From contig JBGANR010000004.1 in the NCBI GenBank assembly GCA_044222225.1, positions 62,001 to 126,000 on the forward strand: 64,000 bases of DNA, read 5' to 3'. The translations under genes were made by a program, and so were the position numbers. Source of the stretch: JBGANR01 sp044222225 (GTDB lineage: Bacteria; Actinomycetota; Actinomycetes; Mycobacteriales; Mycobacteriaceae). The notes under the pieces were generated by a model. It made no database searches and was not told where the DNA came from. It saw only the letters and a program-made list of their open reading frames with translations. Position 1 is the stretch's first letter. Each line of letters opens with the position of its first letter. Positions 26,137 through 34,434 of the stretch are shown one piece after another.

Positions 26137-26868
26137 TCATTCCCGATCGTCGGCGAAGATCCGGAGACCGCTGGGCGTGAGCGCGCCGTGGACCGGTGAA
26201 TCGTGCGCGTCAGAGGGCAGGACGTCGACGAGCTCGTCGTCGAACACGACGGCCAGCAGGGCGGCCCGCGGGTCGGCGGCGGGCAGGCTGCGGTCGTAGT
26301 AGCCGGCGCCCTGACCGAGCCGTCTGCCGGCGCGGTCGACGGCGAGTGCCGGGACGAGAACGAGGTCGGCGCGGTCGAGGTCGATCGTCGGGTGGGGGCG
26401 CCGAGGCGCGTCCGGCAGTGTCAGACGCGGCTGCGCGATGCCGAAACGTCCGCGTTCGAGGCTCTCGGCGCCGCGGTAGACGCCCCACCGCAGCGGGGCG
26501 GGCGGACCACCGGGGACCACGGGTAGAAGGACATGGGCGTAGCGGCGCAGGGCGTCGAGCCAGCGGAGGTCCCCGGGCTCGTCCGCAGCCGAGGCGTAGG
26601 CGGCGATGACGGGACGTCGGCCGGAGTCGGGCGAGCGCGGCGCAGCCCGGCCGTCCGGTGTCGCGGGATCGGGTGCCGGCGGGCCGCCGCGTGCGCGCCG
26701 CGCAAGCGCGGCGACGTCGGGGGCCAAAGCGATGAGGCCGTCGCCGGCCGCCCGGCGTCGCGCGGCCGGACGCGCCGTTCGGTCGGCCCGGATGCGCTGT
26801 CGCCATGCGTCTTTCGACGCGGGCGGCTCGCCGGAGGGATTCGGTGACGGTGGTGGAGATGTCGGCAC
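26137..26868 (-). CDS. 5-formyltetrahydrofolate cyclo-ligase
   Basis: Converts 5-formyl-THF to 5,10-methenyl-THF with ATP. The family motif LGQGAGYYDRSL and the region LVPALAVDRAGRRLG are clear, and ESLERGRFGIAQP is the substrate-side motif. Insertions rich in Pro/Arg make it longer than usual (243 aa from GTG 26868). The start is uncertain: the frame is open to 26934 and no good ribosome site is seen. It is divergent from galU, in the position of Rv0992c. Confidence 0.85.
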   Translation of the reverse strand: MPTSPPPSPNPSGEPPASKDAWRQRIRADRTARPAARRRAAGDGLIALAPDVAALARRARGGPPAPDPATPDGRAAPRSPDSGRRPVIAAYASAADEPGDLRWLDALRRYAHVLLPVVPGGPPAPLRWGVYRGAESLERGRFGIAQPRLTLPDAPRRPHPTIDLDRADLVLVPALAVDRAGRRLGQGAGYYDRSLPAADPRAALLAVVFDDELVDVLPSDAHDSPVHGALTPSGLRIFADDRE

Positions 26869-26993
26869 GGGCGGACTTTCGACGTCGTGGGGTGACCGCG
26901 CCCTACCGGGCGGTGTCGGTGCAGGCCAGTACATTGACGGCGAAGGCAGATCGCTCGCACTGCGATAGACCGCTCACGGGAAAGAGGTCCAGC

Positions 26994-27941
26994 ATGTCCA
27001 CGACCGAATCAGCCTACGTCGACGACGCAGACGATACGGGGCCGTCGATTCCGCGGACGGCTGTCGTGCCCGCCGCCGGGCTCGGCACGCGGTTTCTGCC
27101 TGCGACGAAGACGGTGCCGAAGGAACTGCTGCCGGTGGTCGACACACCCGGGATCGAACTCGTCGCCGAGGAGGCCAAGAGTGCGGGCGCCGAGCGGCTG
27201 CTCATCATCACTTCGCCGGGCAAGGACGGCGTCGTCGCGCATTTCGTCAAGGATCTGGTGCTGGAGAACACGCTGGAGAAGCGCGGCAAGGACGTGATGC
27301 TCGAGAAGGTGCGCAACGCGCCGTCGCTGCTCGAGGTCCGTTCGGTCGTCCAGAAGAAGCCGCTCGGACTCGGCCACGCGGTCGGTTGCGTCGAATCGAT
27401 GCTCGATGACGACGAGGACGCGATCGCCGTCCTGCTGCCGGACGATCTGGTGTTGCCGCGCGGCGTCCTCGAGATCATGGCGCGGGTGCGGCTGAAGCGG
27501 GGCGGGTCCGTGCTCTGCGCGATCGAGGTGCCCGAGGATCAGATCAGCGCGTACGGCGTCTTCGACGTCGAGGAGTTGCCGGACGCTGTCAATCCCAATG
27601 TCATGCGGGTCAAGGGGATGGTGGAGAAGCCGGCCGCGGCCGACGCGCCGTCGCACTACGCCGCGGCCGGCCGCTACGTGCTCGATCGTGCGATCTTCGA
27701 CGCGTTGCGCCGCATCACGCCCGGTCAGGGCGGCGAGCTGCAGCTGACGGATGCGATCGCGCTGCTCATCAAGGAGGGGCACCCGGTGCATGTCGTGGTC
27801 CACCGGGGTACCCGGCACGACCTCGGGAACCCCGGCGGTTACCTCAAGGCGAGCGTCGATCTGGCGCTCGACCGCGACGACTACGGCCCCGAACTGCGGC
27901 ACTGGCTCGTCGGACGGCTCGGGCTGGACTGCGACTGCTGA
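26994..27941 (+). CDS. galU: UTP--glucose-1-phosphate uridylyltransferase
   Basis: Makes UDP-glucose for cell-wall sugars and trehalose. The 315-aa protein has the nucleotidyl-transferase signature AAGLGTRFLPATKTVPKELL, the substrate loop KKPLGLGHAVGC and KGMVEKPA. ATG 26994 is preceded by GAAAGAGG. It is divergent from the cyclo-ligase and followed by glp/moeA, as in Rv0993-Rv0994. Confidence 0.95.
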   Translation: MSTTESAYVDDADDTGPSIPRTAVVPAAGLGTRFLPATKTVPKELLPVVDTPGIELVAEEAKSAGAERLLIITSPGKDGVVAHFVKDLVLENTLEKRGKDVMLEKVRNAPSLLEVRSVVQKKPLGLGHAVGCVESMLDDDEDAIAVLLPDDLVLPRGVLEIMARVRLKRGGSVLCAIEVPEDQISAYGVFDVEELPDAVNPNVMRVKGMVEKPAAADAPSHYAAAGRYVLDRAIFDALRRITPGQGGELQLTDAIALLIKEGHPVHVVVHRGTRHDLGNPGGYLKASVDLALDRDDYGPELRHWLVGRLGLDCDC

Positions 27942-27995
27942 CGAGGCGGCCGGCCCGGAGCGCGCGTCCGGAGTTCCCGGCGGCCGGATTGCCGC

Positions 27996-28001
27996 TAGCC
28001 T
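27996..28001 (+). promoter_or_regulatory. -10 box upstream of glp/moeA
   Basis: TAGCCT, matching TANNNT; the predicted transcript would have a ~37-nt leader holding GAGGAGG. Confidence 0.4.
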
Positions 28002-28044
28002 CGTAGATCGGCGCGGTGGCGGCGAAGACACGAGGAGGTTGCGC

Positions 28045-29310
28045 GTGCGCTCGGTGGAGGAACAGCTGACGCGGGTGACCGCCGCTGCCGTGGCACCCCG
28101 TCCGGTTCGGGTGGCGATCTCCGAGGCGCAGGGACTCCTGTGCGCCGAGGACGTGGTCAGCGAGGAGGCGCTGCCCGGCTTCGACCAGGCGGCGATCGAC
28201 GGCTACGCCGTGCGCAGCGTCGATGTCGCCGGTGCCGGTGACGTCGCGGGGGAGGACTCGGAGTCGCCGGGCGACCAGGTGGTCGTCGTGCTTCCCGTCG
28301 TCGGTGAGGTGCCCGCCGGGGCGCGCACTCCGACGCGATTGCAGCCGAGGCAGGCCGTCCGCGTCGAGACGGGCGCGCCGATGCCGACGCTCGCCGACGC
28401 CGTACTGCCGCTGCGCTGGACCGACGGCGGCGTCTCGAAGGTACGTATCGGGCATGCTGTGCGCTCGGGCGACTACGTCCGACGCGCCGGCGACGATGTG
28501 CAGCCCGGCGACATCGCCGTCCGGTCGGGGACGATCATCGGGGCCGCGCAGGTCGGTCTGCTCGCCGCGGTGGGACGCGAGCGCGTGCTCGTCCATCCCC
28601 GGCCGCGGCTGTCGGTCATCTCCGTCGGCGCCGAACTCATCGACATCGACCGCTCGCCCGGCGCAGGCCAGGTGTACGACGTCAACTCCTATGCGCTCGC
28701 CGCCGCCGCCCGCGACGCCGGCGCCGACGTCAATCGCGTCGGCATCGTCAGTCCCGAAGCGAGCCGGCTGCGGGAGGTCGTCGAAGGTCAGCTCATCCGG
28801 TCGGAGATCGTCGTGATCAGCGGGGCCGTCGGCGGCCGGGCATCGGAGATCATCGTCGAGGCGCTCGCCGAGTTGGGGGAACTCGCGGTCGAGCGGATCG
28901 CCATGCACCCGGGCTCGGTGCAGGGCTTCGGGCTGCTCGGCCGCGACGACGTCCCGACGTTCCTGCTGCCGGCCAACCCCGTCAGCGCTCTCGTGGTGTT
29001 CGAGGTGCTGGTGCGGCCGCTCATCCGGATCGCACTGGGCAAGCGCCAGCCGATGCGGCGGATCGTCCGTGCGCGCACCGTCACCCGCATCACGTCCGTC
29101 GCCGGCCGCAAGGGGTATCTGCGCGGGCAGCTCATGCGCGACGAGCAGACCGGCGACTATCTCGTGCGAACACTCGGCAACGGAGATTCGTCGTCTTACC
29201 TGCTCGCTTCGCTCGCCGACGCGAACTGCCTGGTCGTCGTCGACCCGGAGGACGAGGTGCTGCGGGCCGGCGACGAGGTGGACGTGGTCTTCCTCGCCCA
29301 GCGCGGCTGA
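28045..29310 (+). CDS. glp: Gephyrin-like molybdotransferase Glp (MoeA family)
   Basis: A 421-aa MoeA-type enzyme that inserts molybdate into molybdopterin. FDQAAIDGYAVR is the domain III start, and DVNSYALAAAARDAGADV plus LPANPVSALVVFEVL are MoeA-domain blocks. The molybdopterin-site SGGVSxGxxD is here SGAVGGRASE, lacking the catalytic-type aspartate. In Corynebacterium the Glp version binds FtsZ and the membrane receptor GlpR in division; the GlpR-like gene lies two genes downstream. GTG 28045 has GAGGAGG 6 nt upstream. Confidence 0.85.
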   Translation: MRSVEEQLTRVTAAAVAPRPVRVAISEAQGLLCAEDVVSEEALPGFDQAAIDGYAVRSVDVAGAGDVAGEDSESPGDQVVVVLPVVGEVPAGARTPTRLQPRQAVRVETGAPMPTLADAVLPLRWTDGGVSKVRIGHAVRSGDYVRRAGDDVQPGDIAVRSGTIIGAAQVGLLAAVGRERVLVHPRPRLSVISVGAELIDIDRSPGAGQVYDVNSYALAAAARDAGADVNRVGIVSPEASRLREVVEGQLIRSEIVVISGAVGGRASEIIVEALAELGELAVERIAMHPGSVQGFGLLGRDDVPTFLLPANPVSALVVFEVLVRPLIRIALGKRQPMRRIVRARTVTRITSVAGRKGYLRGQLMRDEQTGDYLVRTLGNGDSSSYLLASLADANCLVVVDPEDEVLRAGDEVDVVFLAQRG

Positions 29311-29315
29311 CACCT

Positions 29316-29954
29316 GTGTTGCGCGGGAAGCCGCCGGGCTGGCCGGTGTACATCAAGGGTGTCCGCACCGCGGCGGGACAGGTCGGGCTGCGGCCCATCA
29401 GGTTGCGCGACGCGGCGGCCTGGAGCCGGCAGCGGATCGAGAACCGGACGCGGCTGCTGCCGTGGGAGCCGACGATCACCGAACCCTGGGCGCAGCGGCA
29501 TGCCGTCGCCGCGTGGCCGACGATGTTCGCGGTTCTGCGGTCCGAGGCGCGCCGCGGGGCGATGATGCCGTTTGTCATCGAGGTCGACGGGCGGTACGCG
29601 GGACAGCTCACCATCGGCACGATCCAGCGGGGCGCCCTGCGCAGTGCGTGGATCGGCTACTGGGTCGACGGGGCCGTCGAGGGCCGCGGCGTCGCGACGG
29701 CCGCGGTGGCGCTCGGCGTCGACCACGCCTTCGGTGCCGGCAAGCTGCATCGACTCGAGGCGACGGTCCAGGAGGGCAACGTCGCCAGCCGCGGCGTGCT
29801 CGACAAGGCGGGTTTCCGGCAAGAAGGATTTCTGCGGCGATACATGGACGTCAACGGCGCCTGGCGCGATCACCTGCTGTACGCGCTGACCGTCGAAGAC
29901 GTCGGCGGATCGGCCGTCGAGAGACTGATCCGTGAGGGTCGGGCAAGCTATTAG
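29316..29954 (+). CDS. GNAT N-acetyltransferase, RimJ/RimL type
   Basis: A 212-aa acetyltransferase in the position of Rv0995 (RimJ-like). LRPIRLRDAAAWSRQRIENR is the usual N-terminal strand and arm; AWIGYWVDGAVEGRGVATAA carries the acetyl-CoA pyrophosphate loop (GRGVAT). It probably acetylates protein N-termini or small amines. GTG 29316 is 5 nt after the glp stop. Confidence 0.85.
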   Translation: MLRGKPPGWPVYIKGVRTAAGQVGLRPIRLRDAAAWSRQRIENRTRLLPWEPTITEPWAQRHAVAAWPTMFAVLRSEARRGAMMPFVIEVDGRYAGQLTIGTIQRGALRSAWIGYWVDGAVEGRGVATAAVALGVDHAFGAGKLHRLEATVQEGNVASRGVLDKAGFRQEGFLRRYMDVNGAWRDHLLYALTVEDVGGSAVERLIREGRASY

Positions 29955-30011
29955 TCAGGCACAATCGCTTTTCGCCCGGCGCGCCGCCGTTGATGACGCG
30001 GTCGGCGACCC

Positions 30012-30017
30012 TAGCCT
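30012..30017 (+). promoter_or_regulatory. -10 box upstream of glpR-like gene
   Basis: TAGCCT; a start about 7 nt downstream would give a ~50-nt leader with GGAAGGGA before the ATG at 30076. Confidence 0.4.
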
Positions 30018-30075
30018 GAGACCCGGTCGGTGTGACGGGTGTGACGAGTAAGCCGACCGGGAAGGGACGCTAGAC

Positions 30076-31170
30076 ATGCCGAACTCGCTGCTCTGGGCGA
30101 TGCTCGTAGTGCTGTGGCTGTTCGTCGTCGTACCGATGTTCGCCGGGCGCAAGCCGAAGGTGAAGAAGACGACCGAGGCGACGCTGGCCACGCGCGTCGT
30201 GCACTCCGGTGGCCGGGAGCCCGCGCGGGCGCGGGTCCGCGCCGCGGGTTCGCATCCGCACGACGCGGAGTACGTCAGGCCCGCGCCGACGGAGCCGAAC
30301 ACCGACGTGTTCGAGCTCGAAGGCGCCGTCATCGTCTCCGTGGATCCGGCGTCGGCGAAGGCCGTCGCGGCATCGGTGCAGCGTGTGGAGGTGTCGGCCG
30401 GTCGCAGCGCGCTCGACTACGACGACACGCTCGACGTCAACGACGGCGCCGTCAAGGCCGTCGCCCGCGACGAGATCGGCGTGGCCGCCGACATCCCCGA
30501 TGACGCCGTCCGGGTCGATGAGACGCCGACGTCCGTGTTCGCGGCGACGCTTCCGGCGGCGGAGGTCGTCGTTGCGAAGACCGCCGACGCCGATGCCGAC
30601 GCACCCGCCGAGGGTGAGGCCGAGGCTGCGGAGTCCGATGGCGTCGACTACGACGAAGAAGACCTGGAGATCGCACGGCGCGAGGTCGCGCAGCTCAGCG
30701 AGGCCGCCGAGGCGCGGCCGAGGGTCGGCCGAGGTGGCTTCGACCCCGATGCCGATGCTGAGCGGTCCGAACGCCGCATCAAGTTCCGTCAGCGCGTCGC
30801 GCTCGGGCTGGTGGCGCTGACGGTGCTCGCCGCCGTCGTCGGCTTCGCGCTGCATCCGTTCGGCTGGGTCGTCGCGACGATCACGGGCGTGGCCCTCGTC
30901 GCGTACCTCGTCCAGCTCCGCCGCCAGGTGCGCGCGGAACTGGAACTGCGCCGTCGCCGCATGGCGCGCAAGGTGCGGGCCGACCGGCGTGAGCAGGACC
31001 GTCGCGACGAGGACGATCCGGAGACCGGCGACGTGCCGGCCCGCCTGCGGCGCCCGGGTGGCGTCGTCCTCGAGATCGACGACGAGGATCCGGCTTTCGA
31101 GCATCTGGAGCACTACGACGAGGACCCGGCGACGCAGCAGTTCGCGGTGCAGCGTCGGGCGGTGGGGTAG
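30076..31170 (+). CDS. GlpR-like divisome membrane protein
   Basis: A 364-aa membrane protein with one N-terminal helix (residues 4-24, LLWAMLVVLWLFVVVPMFAG), a basic stretch, ~200 acidic residues and two further helices near 240-282 (LGLVALTVLAAVVGFAL, GWVVATITGVALVAYL). It ends with a charged cytoplasmic tail. Position after glp and rimJ matches Rv0996 and the corynebacterial GlpR, receptor for the FtsZ-binding Glp protein. The assignment rests on synteny and topology. Confidence 0.72.
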   Translation: MPNSLLWAMLVVLWLFVVVPMFAGRKPKVKKTTEATLATRVVHSGGREPARARVRAAGSHPHDAEYVRPAPTEPNTDVFELEGAVIVSVDPASAKAVAASVQRVEVSAGRSALDYDDTLDVNDGAVKAVARDEIGVAADIPDDAVRVDETPTSVFAATLPAAEVVVAKTADADADAPAEGEAEAAESDGVDYDEEDLEIARREVAQLSEAAEARPRVGRGGFDPDADAERSERRIKFRQRVALGLVALTVLAAVVGFALHPFGWVVATITGVALVAYLVQLRRQVRAELELRRRRMARKVRADRREQDRRDEDDPETGDVPARLRRPGGVVLEIDDEDPAFEHLEHYDEDPATQQFAVQRRAVG

Positions 31171-31184
31171 TAACGCACCCGCAG

Positions 31185-31223
31185 GATACTCTCATCGATG
31201 TCAGTCTCATTGATGAGAGTATC
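31185..31223. repeat. Inverted repeat upstream of DUF234 pseudogene
   Basis: GATACTCTCATCGATG and CATTGATGAGAGTATC pair at 15 of 16 positions around a 7-nt spacer. It may be the operator or promoter element of the once intact ATPase gene, or a recombination scar. Confidence 0.6.
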
Positions 31224-32427
31224 TCGGAGGTGAGTCGCGCCTGGTCGAGGAGTTCGTCGACCGCGCCGACGTGCCACATCTGTTCTTCGCGGCCTCCGGG
31301 CGGCCCGTCCGTGACGAGTTGCGGCTCTTCGCCGAGGAGGCGGCTGCTTCCGATCTGCCCGGTGCCGCGTTGTTCGCCGGCGTCGAGCTCTCGAGTTGGG
31401 ATGCCGCTCTGCGGCTGTTGGCTTCCGCGCTTCCCGACGACGGCAGCGTCGTGGTACTCGACGAGATCCCCTATCTCATAGCGGCCGACGGCGGCTTCGA
31501 GGGCACGTTGCAACGGGCCTTCGACCGTGAATTGGTGCGCAAGCGGGTGCTCCTCATCGGTATCGGCTCCGACTTGGCGATGATGGAGGCGCTCAACGAG
31601 TACGGTCGGCCGTTTCATCAGCGCGCCACGGAGATGGTGGTTCCGCCGCTCTCGCCCGCTGAGGTCGGGGAGCTTCTGGATCTGCCGGCCGCCGAGGCGT
31701 TCGACGCATATCTCGTCACGGGCAGCCTTCGGCCGGGCCGCCGGCGGCATCCCGCAAGGGTCGCTGAATCGCACTCTCGGGCAGCTCGCGGCGAAACGCA
31801 TCGTCGCCGTCGACGAGCCGCTGTCCACGAGATCCGGATCCAAGGACAAGCGCTACCGGGTGGCCGATCCGTACCTGCGGTTCTGGTCGGCCTTCCTCGG
31901 TCCGTATGTCGGGGAGATCGAGCGGGGGCGCGGTGATCGCGTGCTCGCCCGGATCGGGGCGTCGTGGACGTCGTGGCGCGGACGCGCCGTCGAACCGGTG
32001 ATCCGTGAGGCCCTTGAGCGACTCGCGCCACCTGTCGTCGTCGGGGCCGACGGCGTGCCGGGCGTCGTCGGCGGCTACTGGACGCGAACCAACAACCCCG
32101 AGATCGATCTCGTCGTGGCAGACCGGGCGCCGGTGGCGAAGCAGGTCATCGCGCTGGGCTCCGTCAAGTGGGCTGGAGAAGGCGCCCTTCGACGGCCACG
32201 ACCTCGGGGTGCTGCACGGCCATCGGACGAAGCTGCCGGGCGCCGCACCCGATGCTCCGCTCATCGTGGTGGCGCGTTCGGGCTGCACGGTCGACGGCGT
32301 CGTTCATCTGGGGCCAGACGATCTCATCGAGGCGTATCGACGACCCGGGGCTCAGGCCGATCAGACCCACGCCGACGCCGCGCGGCTTCGTGATGAGGAC
32401 CTGCCCGGAGAGGTGGACGGGTGGTGA
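31217..32427 (+). pseudogene. Remnant of DUF234-type P-loop ATPase
   Basis: Fragments of an archaeal-type ATPase with a DUF234 C-terminal domain, spread over three frames. The open frame begins ESRLVEEFVDRADVPHLFFA, the point just after the Walker A lysine in intact relatives, so the N-terminus and P-loop are deleted. The Walker B strand VVVLDEIPYL survives. After AFDAYLVTG the frame breaks and about 100 residues appear missing before GGIPQGSLNRTLGQLAAKR. A third break follows GSVKW, before PFDGHDLGVLHG. The three lesions make function impossible. The boundaries are approximate. Confidence 0.82.
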
Positions 32428-32468
32428 TCGGACGCTGGGCCCGATTCGGTGCCGGTCGGAGCGTCTGC

Positions 32469-32474
32469 TAACCT
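32469..32474 (+). promoter_or_regulatory. -10 box of tRNA-Ala
   Basis: TAACCT, 16 nt before the mature 5' end of the tRNA. Confidence 0.45.
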
Positions 32475-32490
32475 CGTACACGTTCCGCAC

Positions 32491-32563
32491 GGGGCTATGG
32501 CGCAGTTGGTAGCGCGCCTCGTTCGCATCGAGGAGGTCAGGGGTTCGAATCCCCTTAGCTCCA
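32491..32563 (+). tRNA. tRNA-Ala (anticodon CGC)
   Basis: 73 nt. The acceptor arms GGGGCTA and TAGCTCC pair with one G-T. The anticodon stem CCTCG/CGAGG encloses loop TTCGCAT (anticodon CGC). The T-arm has GGTTCGAATC. The 3' CCA is not encoded. It reads GCG codons, which are frequent here. Confidence 0.95.
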
Positions 32564-32580
32564 CCCCGTTGATACAGGTC

Positions 32581-32607
32581 AGGCCCCCGGGAAACCGGGG
32601 GCCTTTC
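32581..32607 (+). terminator. Rho-independent terminator of tRNA-Ala
   Basis: AGGCCCCCGG pairs exactly with CCGGGGGCCT around GAAA, followed by TTT. Confidence 0.88.
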
Positions 32608-32656
32608 TTGTGGCATCACCTCTCACCATCACGGTCGGCGAAGGCCTTGTAGGGCT

Positions 32657-33148
32657 CTACGCGGATGTCTGCTGCCGAAGGCCGGTCGTCGCGGGACCGG
32701 CTGGGACGGCGGCGGTTCGAGGCCAGGCCCAAGCGGAGCGCAGGATGAAGGCGAGAACGACGATTTCCAGCGCAACGCCGAGGATGTAGAAGAACATCCA
32801 CGACTTGCCCACCTCGCCGACCGCGTTGAAGGTCGCGAAGGGGACCTGGATCGAGGCCGCGACGAGGTTCGCGATGCGGTTGACTCGTGCGGGCAGCGTC
32901 ATCGACAGCACGACCATGAGGATCGGGATCGCCAGGAGGGTCAGCGCGGTGAGCGCCCATGTCTGGGTGATGTCGAACTCCCAGACGATGCCGACGAGGA
33001 TGTCATCGACGACGCCGGGCTTGTAGAAGGCGAGAATGTCCACGTAGACGTACAGGAACATGAAGCTCGCCCAGGCGGCGGCGAGCTTGGCCTGCACGGG
33101 GACCGGCGGGTCGTCGAGCAGGTTCGCGGGTGTGGTTCGGATGGTCAT
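32657..33148 (-). CDS. DUF6326-like four-helix membrane protein
   Basis: A 163-aa membrane protein with four hydrophobic segments (for example WALTALTLLAIPILMVVLSM). The N-terminal block KLAAAWASFMFLYVYVDILA resembles DUF6326. The function is unknown. It lies 81 nt downstream of the MDR reductase on the same strand, and GAAGGA precedes its ATG, so it likely belongs to the TetR-controlled unit. Confidence 0.7.
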   Translation of the reverse strand: MTIRTTPANLLDDPPVPVQAKLAAAWASFMFLYVYVDILAFYKPGVVDDILVGIVWEFDITQTWALTALTLLAIPILMVVLSMTLPARVNRIANLVAASIQVPFATFNAVGEVGKSWMFFYILGVALEIVVLAFILRSAWAWPRTAAVPAGPATTGLRQQTSA

Positions 33149-33229
33149 CGGTTCTTCCTTCGAGAGGAGCGGTCCGTCCGCCGGGTGGCGGCAGGTGTGG
33201 GCGTGGTCGAGTCGTTCTCGTCGGTCCGG

Positions 33230-34300
33230 TCAGACGGTGATCACGACCTTCCCTCGGGTGTGGCCGGCCGCGATGTAGCGGAGGGCGTCCGCGGCTTCGT
33301 CGAGGGGGTAGGTGCGGTCGATGACGGGCGTGACCTGCCCGGTCGTGAGCATGTCGGCCAGGGTGAGCAGGTCCTGGCGCTTCTCTACCGACGTGAAGGG
33401 CCTCAGCCGCTGACGGGTGAACCCGGACAGCATGCGTGCTGTGACGATCCGATCGAGGGGGCCGATCCAGCGGCCGCCGCGGCCGCTGTTGGGGATCAGG
33501 GTGCCGGTGGGCGTCAGCGCTCGGCGGACGGCCGCCAGCGGCCGGGCTTCCACGTTGTCGAGGATGACGTCGTAGCGTTTCTCGGCGCGGGTGAAGTCGG
33601 TCCTCGTGTAGTCGACGACGTGGTCGGCGCCGAGTGAGAGGACCAACTCGACGTTGCGGGTGCTGCACACGCCCGTCACCTCGGCGCCCAAAGCCTTGGC
33701 GATCTGTACGGCGAAGGAGCCCACGCCGCCCGACGCGCCCGTGACCAGCACCGACTGGCCCGGCCCGACGTTCGCGATCTTGCGCAACGCCTGCAACGCC
33801 GTCAGAGCCGACGTGGGCACCGCTGCCGCGTCGACGACCGACACGTCGGCGGGCACGGACACGAGGTGGTCCGCCGGGACGCAGGCGTACTCCGCGAGCG
33901 TGCCGGTGGTGCTCCATCCGAACACCTCGTCGCCCGGTTGGAGAGCGGTGACATCCTTGCCGACCGCTGCCACCACGCCGGCGAGATCCCGGCCGGGGAT
34001 GCCGTGGCGCGGCCGGCGGAGCCCGAACACCAGGCGCACCACGTACGGCTCCCCGGTCATGACGAAGTAGTCGCCGGGATGTACCGAGGCCGCGGCCACC
34101 CGGACGAGCACGTCGCCTCGACCGGGCGACGGGATCCCGACCTCGGACGACTCGAGCACCGACGGCGGGCCGTAGCGGTGCTGGACGGCGGCCCGCATCG
34201 TCGCCGCCTCGGCCCGACTCGCCCCCGACGCCAGGCGTCGTCCCGCATTCGCCCCCGACGCCAGGCGTCGTCCCGCATTCGATCGTTGTTCGATTCCCAT
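33230..34300 (-). CDS. NAD(P)-dependent MDR-family alcohol dehydrogenase/quinone reductase
   Basis: A 356-aa medium-chain dehydrogenase of the zinc-independent quinone-oxidoreductase branch. The GroES-like domain starts MRAAVQHRYGPPSVLE; the Rossmann loop is VLVTGASGGVGSFAVQIAK. ATG 34300 has AAGGAG 6 nt upstream, so the protein starts 34 residues before the usual N-terminus. The extra part holds a ten-residue tandem repeat (NAGRRLASGA twice). A downstream start at 34198 would give the standard length but has a weaker ribosome site. It is divergent from a TetR gene, which probably represses it. Confidence 0.85.
   Translation of the reverse strand: MGIEQRSNAGRRLASGANAGRRLASGASRAEAATMRAAVQHRYGPPSVLESSEVGIPSPGRGDVLVRVAAASVHPGDYFVMTGEPYVVRLVFGLRRPRHGIPGRDLAGVVAAVGKDVTALQPGDEVFGWSTTGTLAEYACVPADHLVSVPADVSVVDAAAVPTSALTALQALRKIANVGPGQSVLVTGASGGVGSFAVQIAKALGAEVTGVCSTRNVELVLSLGADHVVDYTRTDFTRAEKRYDVILDNVEARPLAAVRRALTPTGTLIPNSGRGGRWIGPLDRIVTARMLSGFTRQRLRPFTSVEKRQDLLTLADMLTTGQVTPVIDRTYPLDEAADALRYIAAGHTRGKVVITV
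34221..34280. repeat. Perfect 30-bp tandem duplication inside the MDR gene
   Basis: 34221-34250 and 34251-34280 are identical (start GCCCCCGACGCCAGGCG). In frame, it encodes ten residues twice in the N-terminal extension. Confidence 0.9.
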
Positions 34301-34340
34301 CGAAGACTCCTTGCATCCGAGTGGCGACCGGCCCTCTTCG

Positions 34341-34363
34341 TACAGTGTACGTCGTACGCTGTA
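34341..34363. promoter_or_regulatory. Imperfect palindrome, candidate TetR operator 1
   Basis: TACAG...CTGTA with inner GTACG/CGTAC; one mismatched pair in 23 nt. It lies between the divergent MDR and TetR genes, 41 nt before the MDR start. Confidence 0.55.
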
Positions 34364-34368
34364 CTACG

Positions 34369-34396
34369 AGCGTACGCCGTACGATCGTCGTACGCT
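34369..34396. promoter_or_regulatory. Palindrome AGCGTACG-N12-CGTACGCT, candidate TetR operator 2
   Basis: Eight-base perfect arms, 38 nt before the TetR start. Together with operator 1, GTAC tetramers occur seven times in about 55 bp. Confidence 0.5.
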
Positions 34397-34434
34397 TGAC
34401 GGCTGTCAAGCCGTTTGAGCGAGCAAGGGGATCC

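Noticed and set aside
32491..32563. tRNA-Ala as an integration site of a mobile element
   Set aside because: No integrase and no repeated tRNA 3' end seen in the window; the nearby pseudogenes can be explained by simple decay.
34321..34434. Longer N-terminus of the TetR protein at 34435
   Set aside because: It would be translated through the palindromic operator region and has no HTH-family similarity; GTG 34435 has a good ribosome site.
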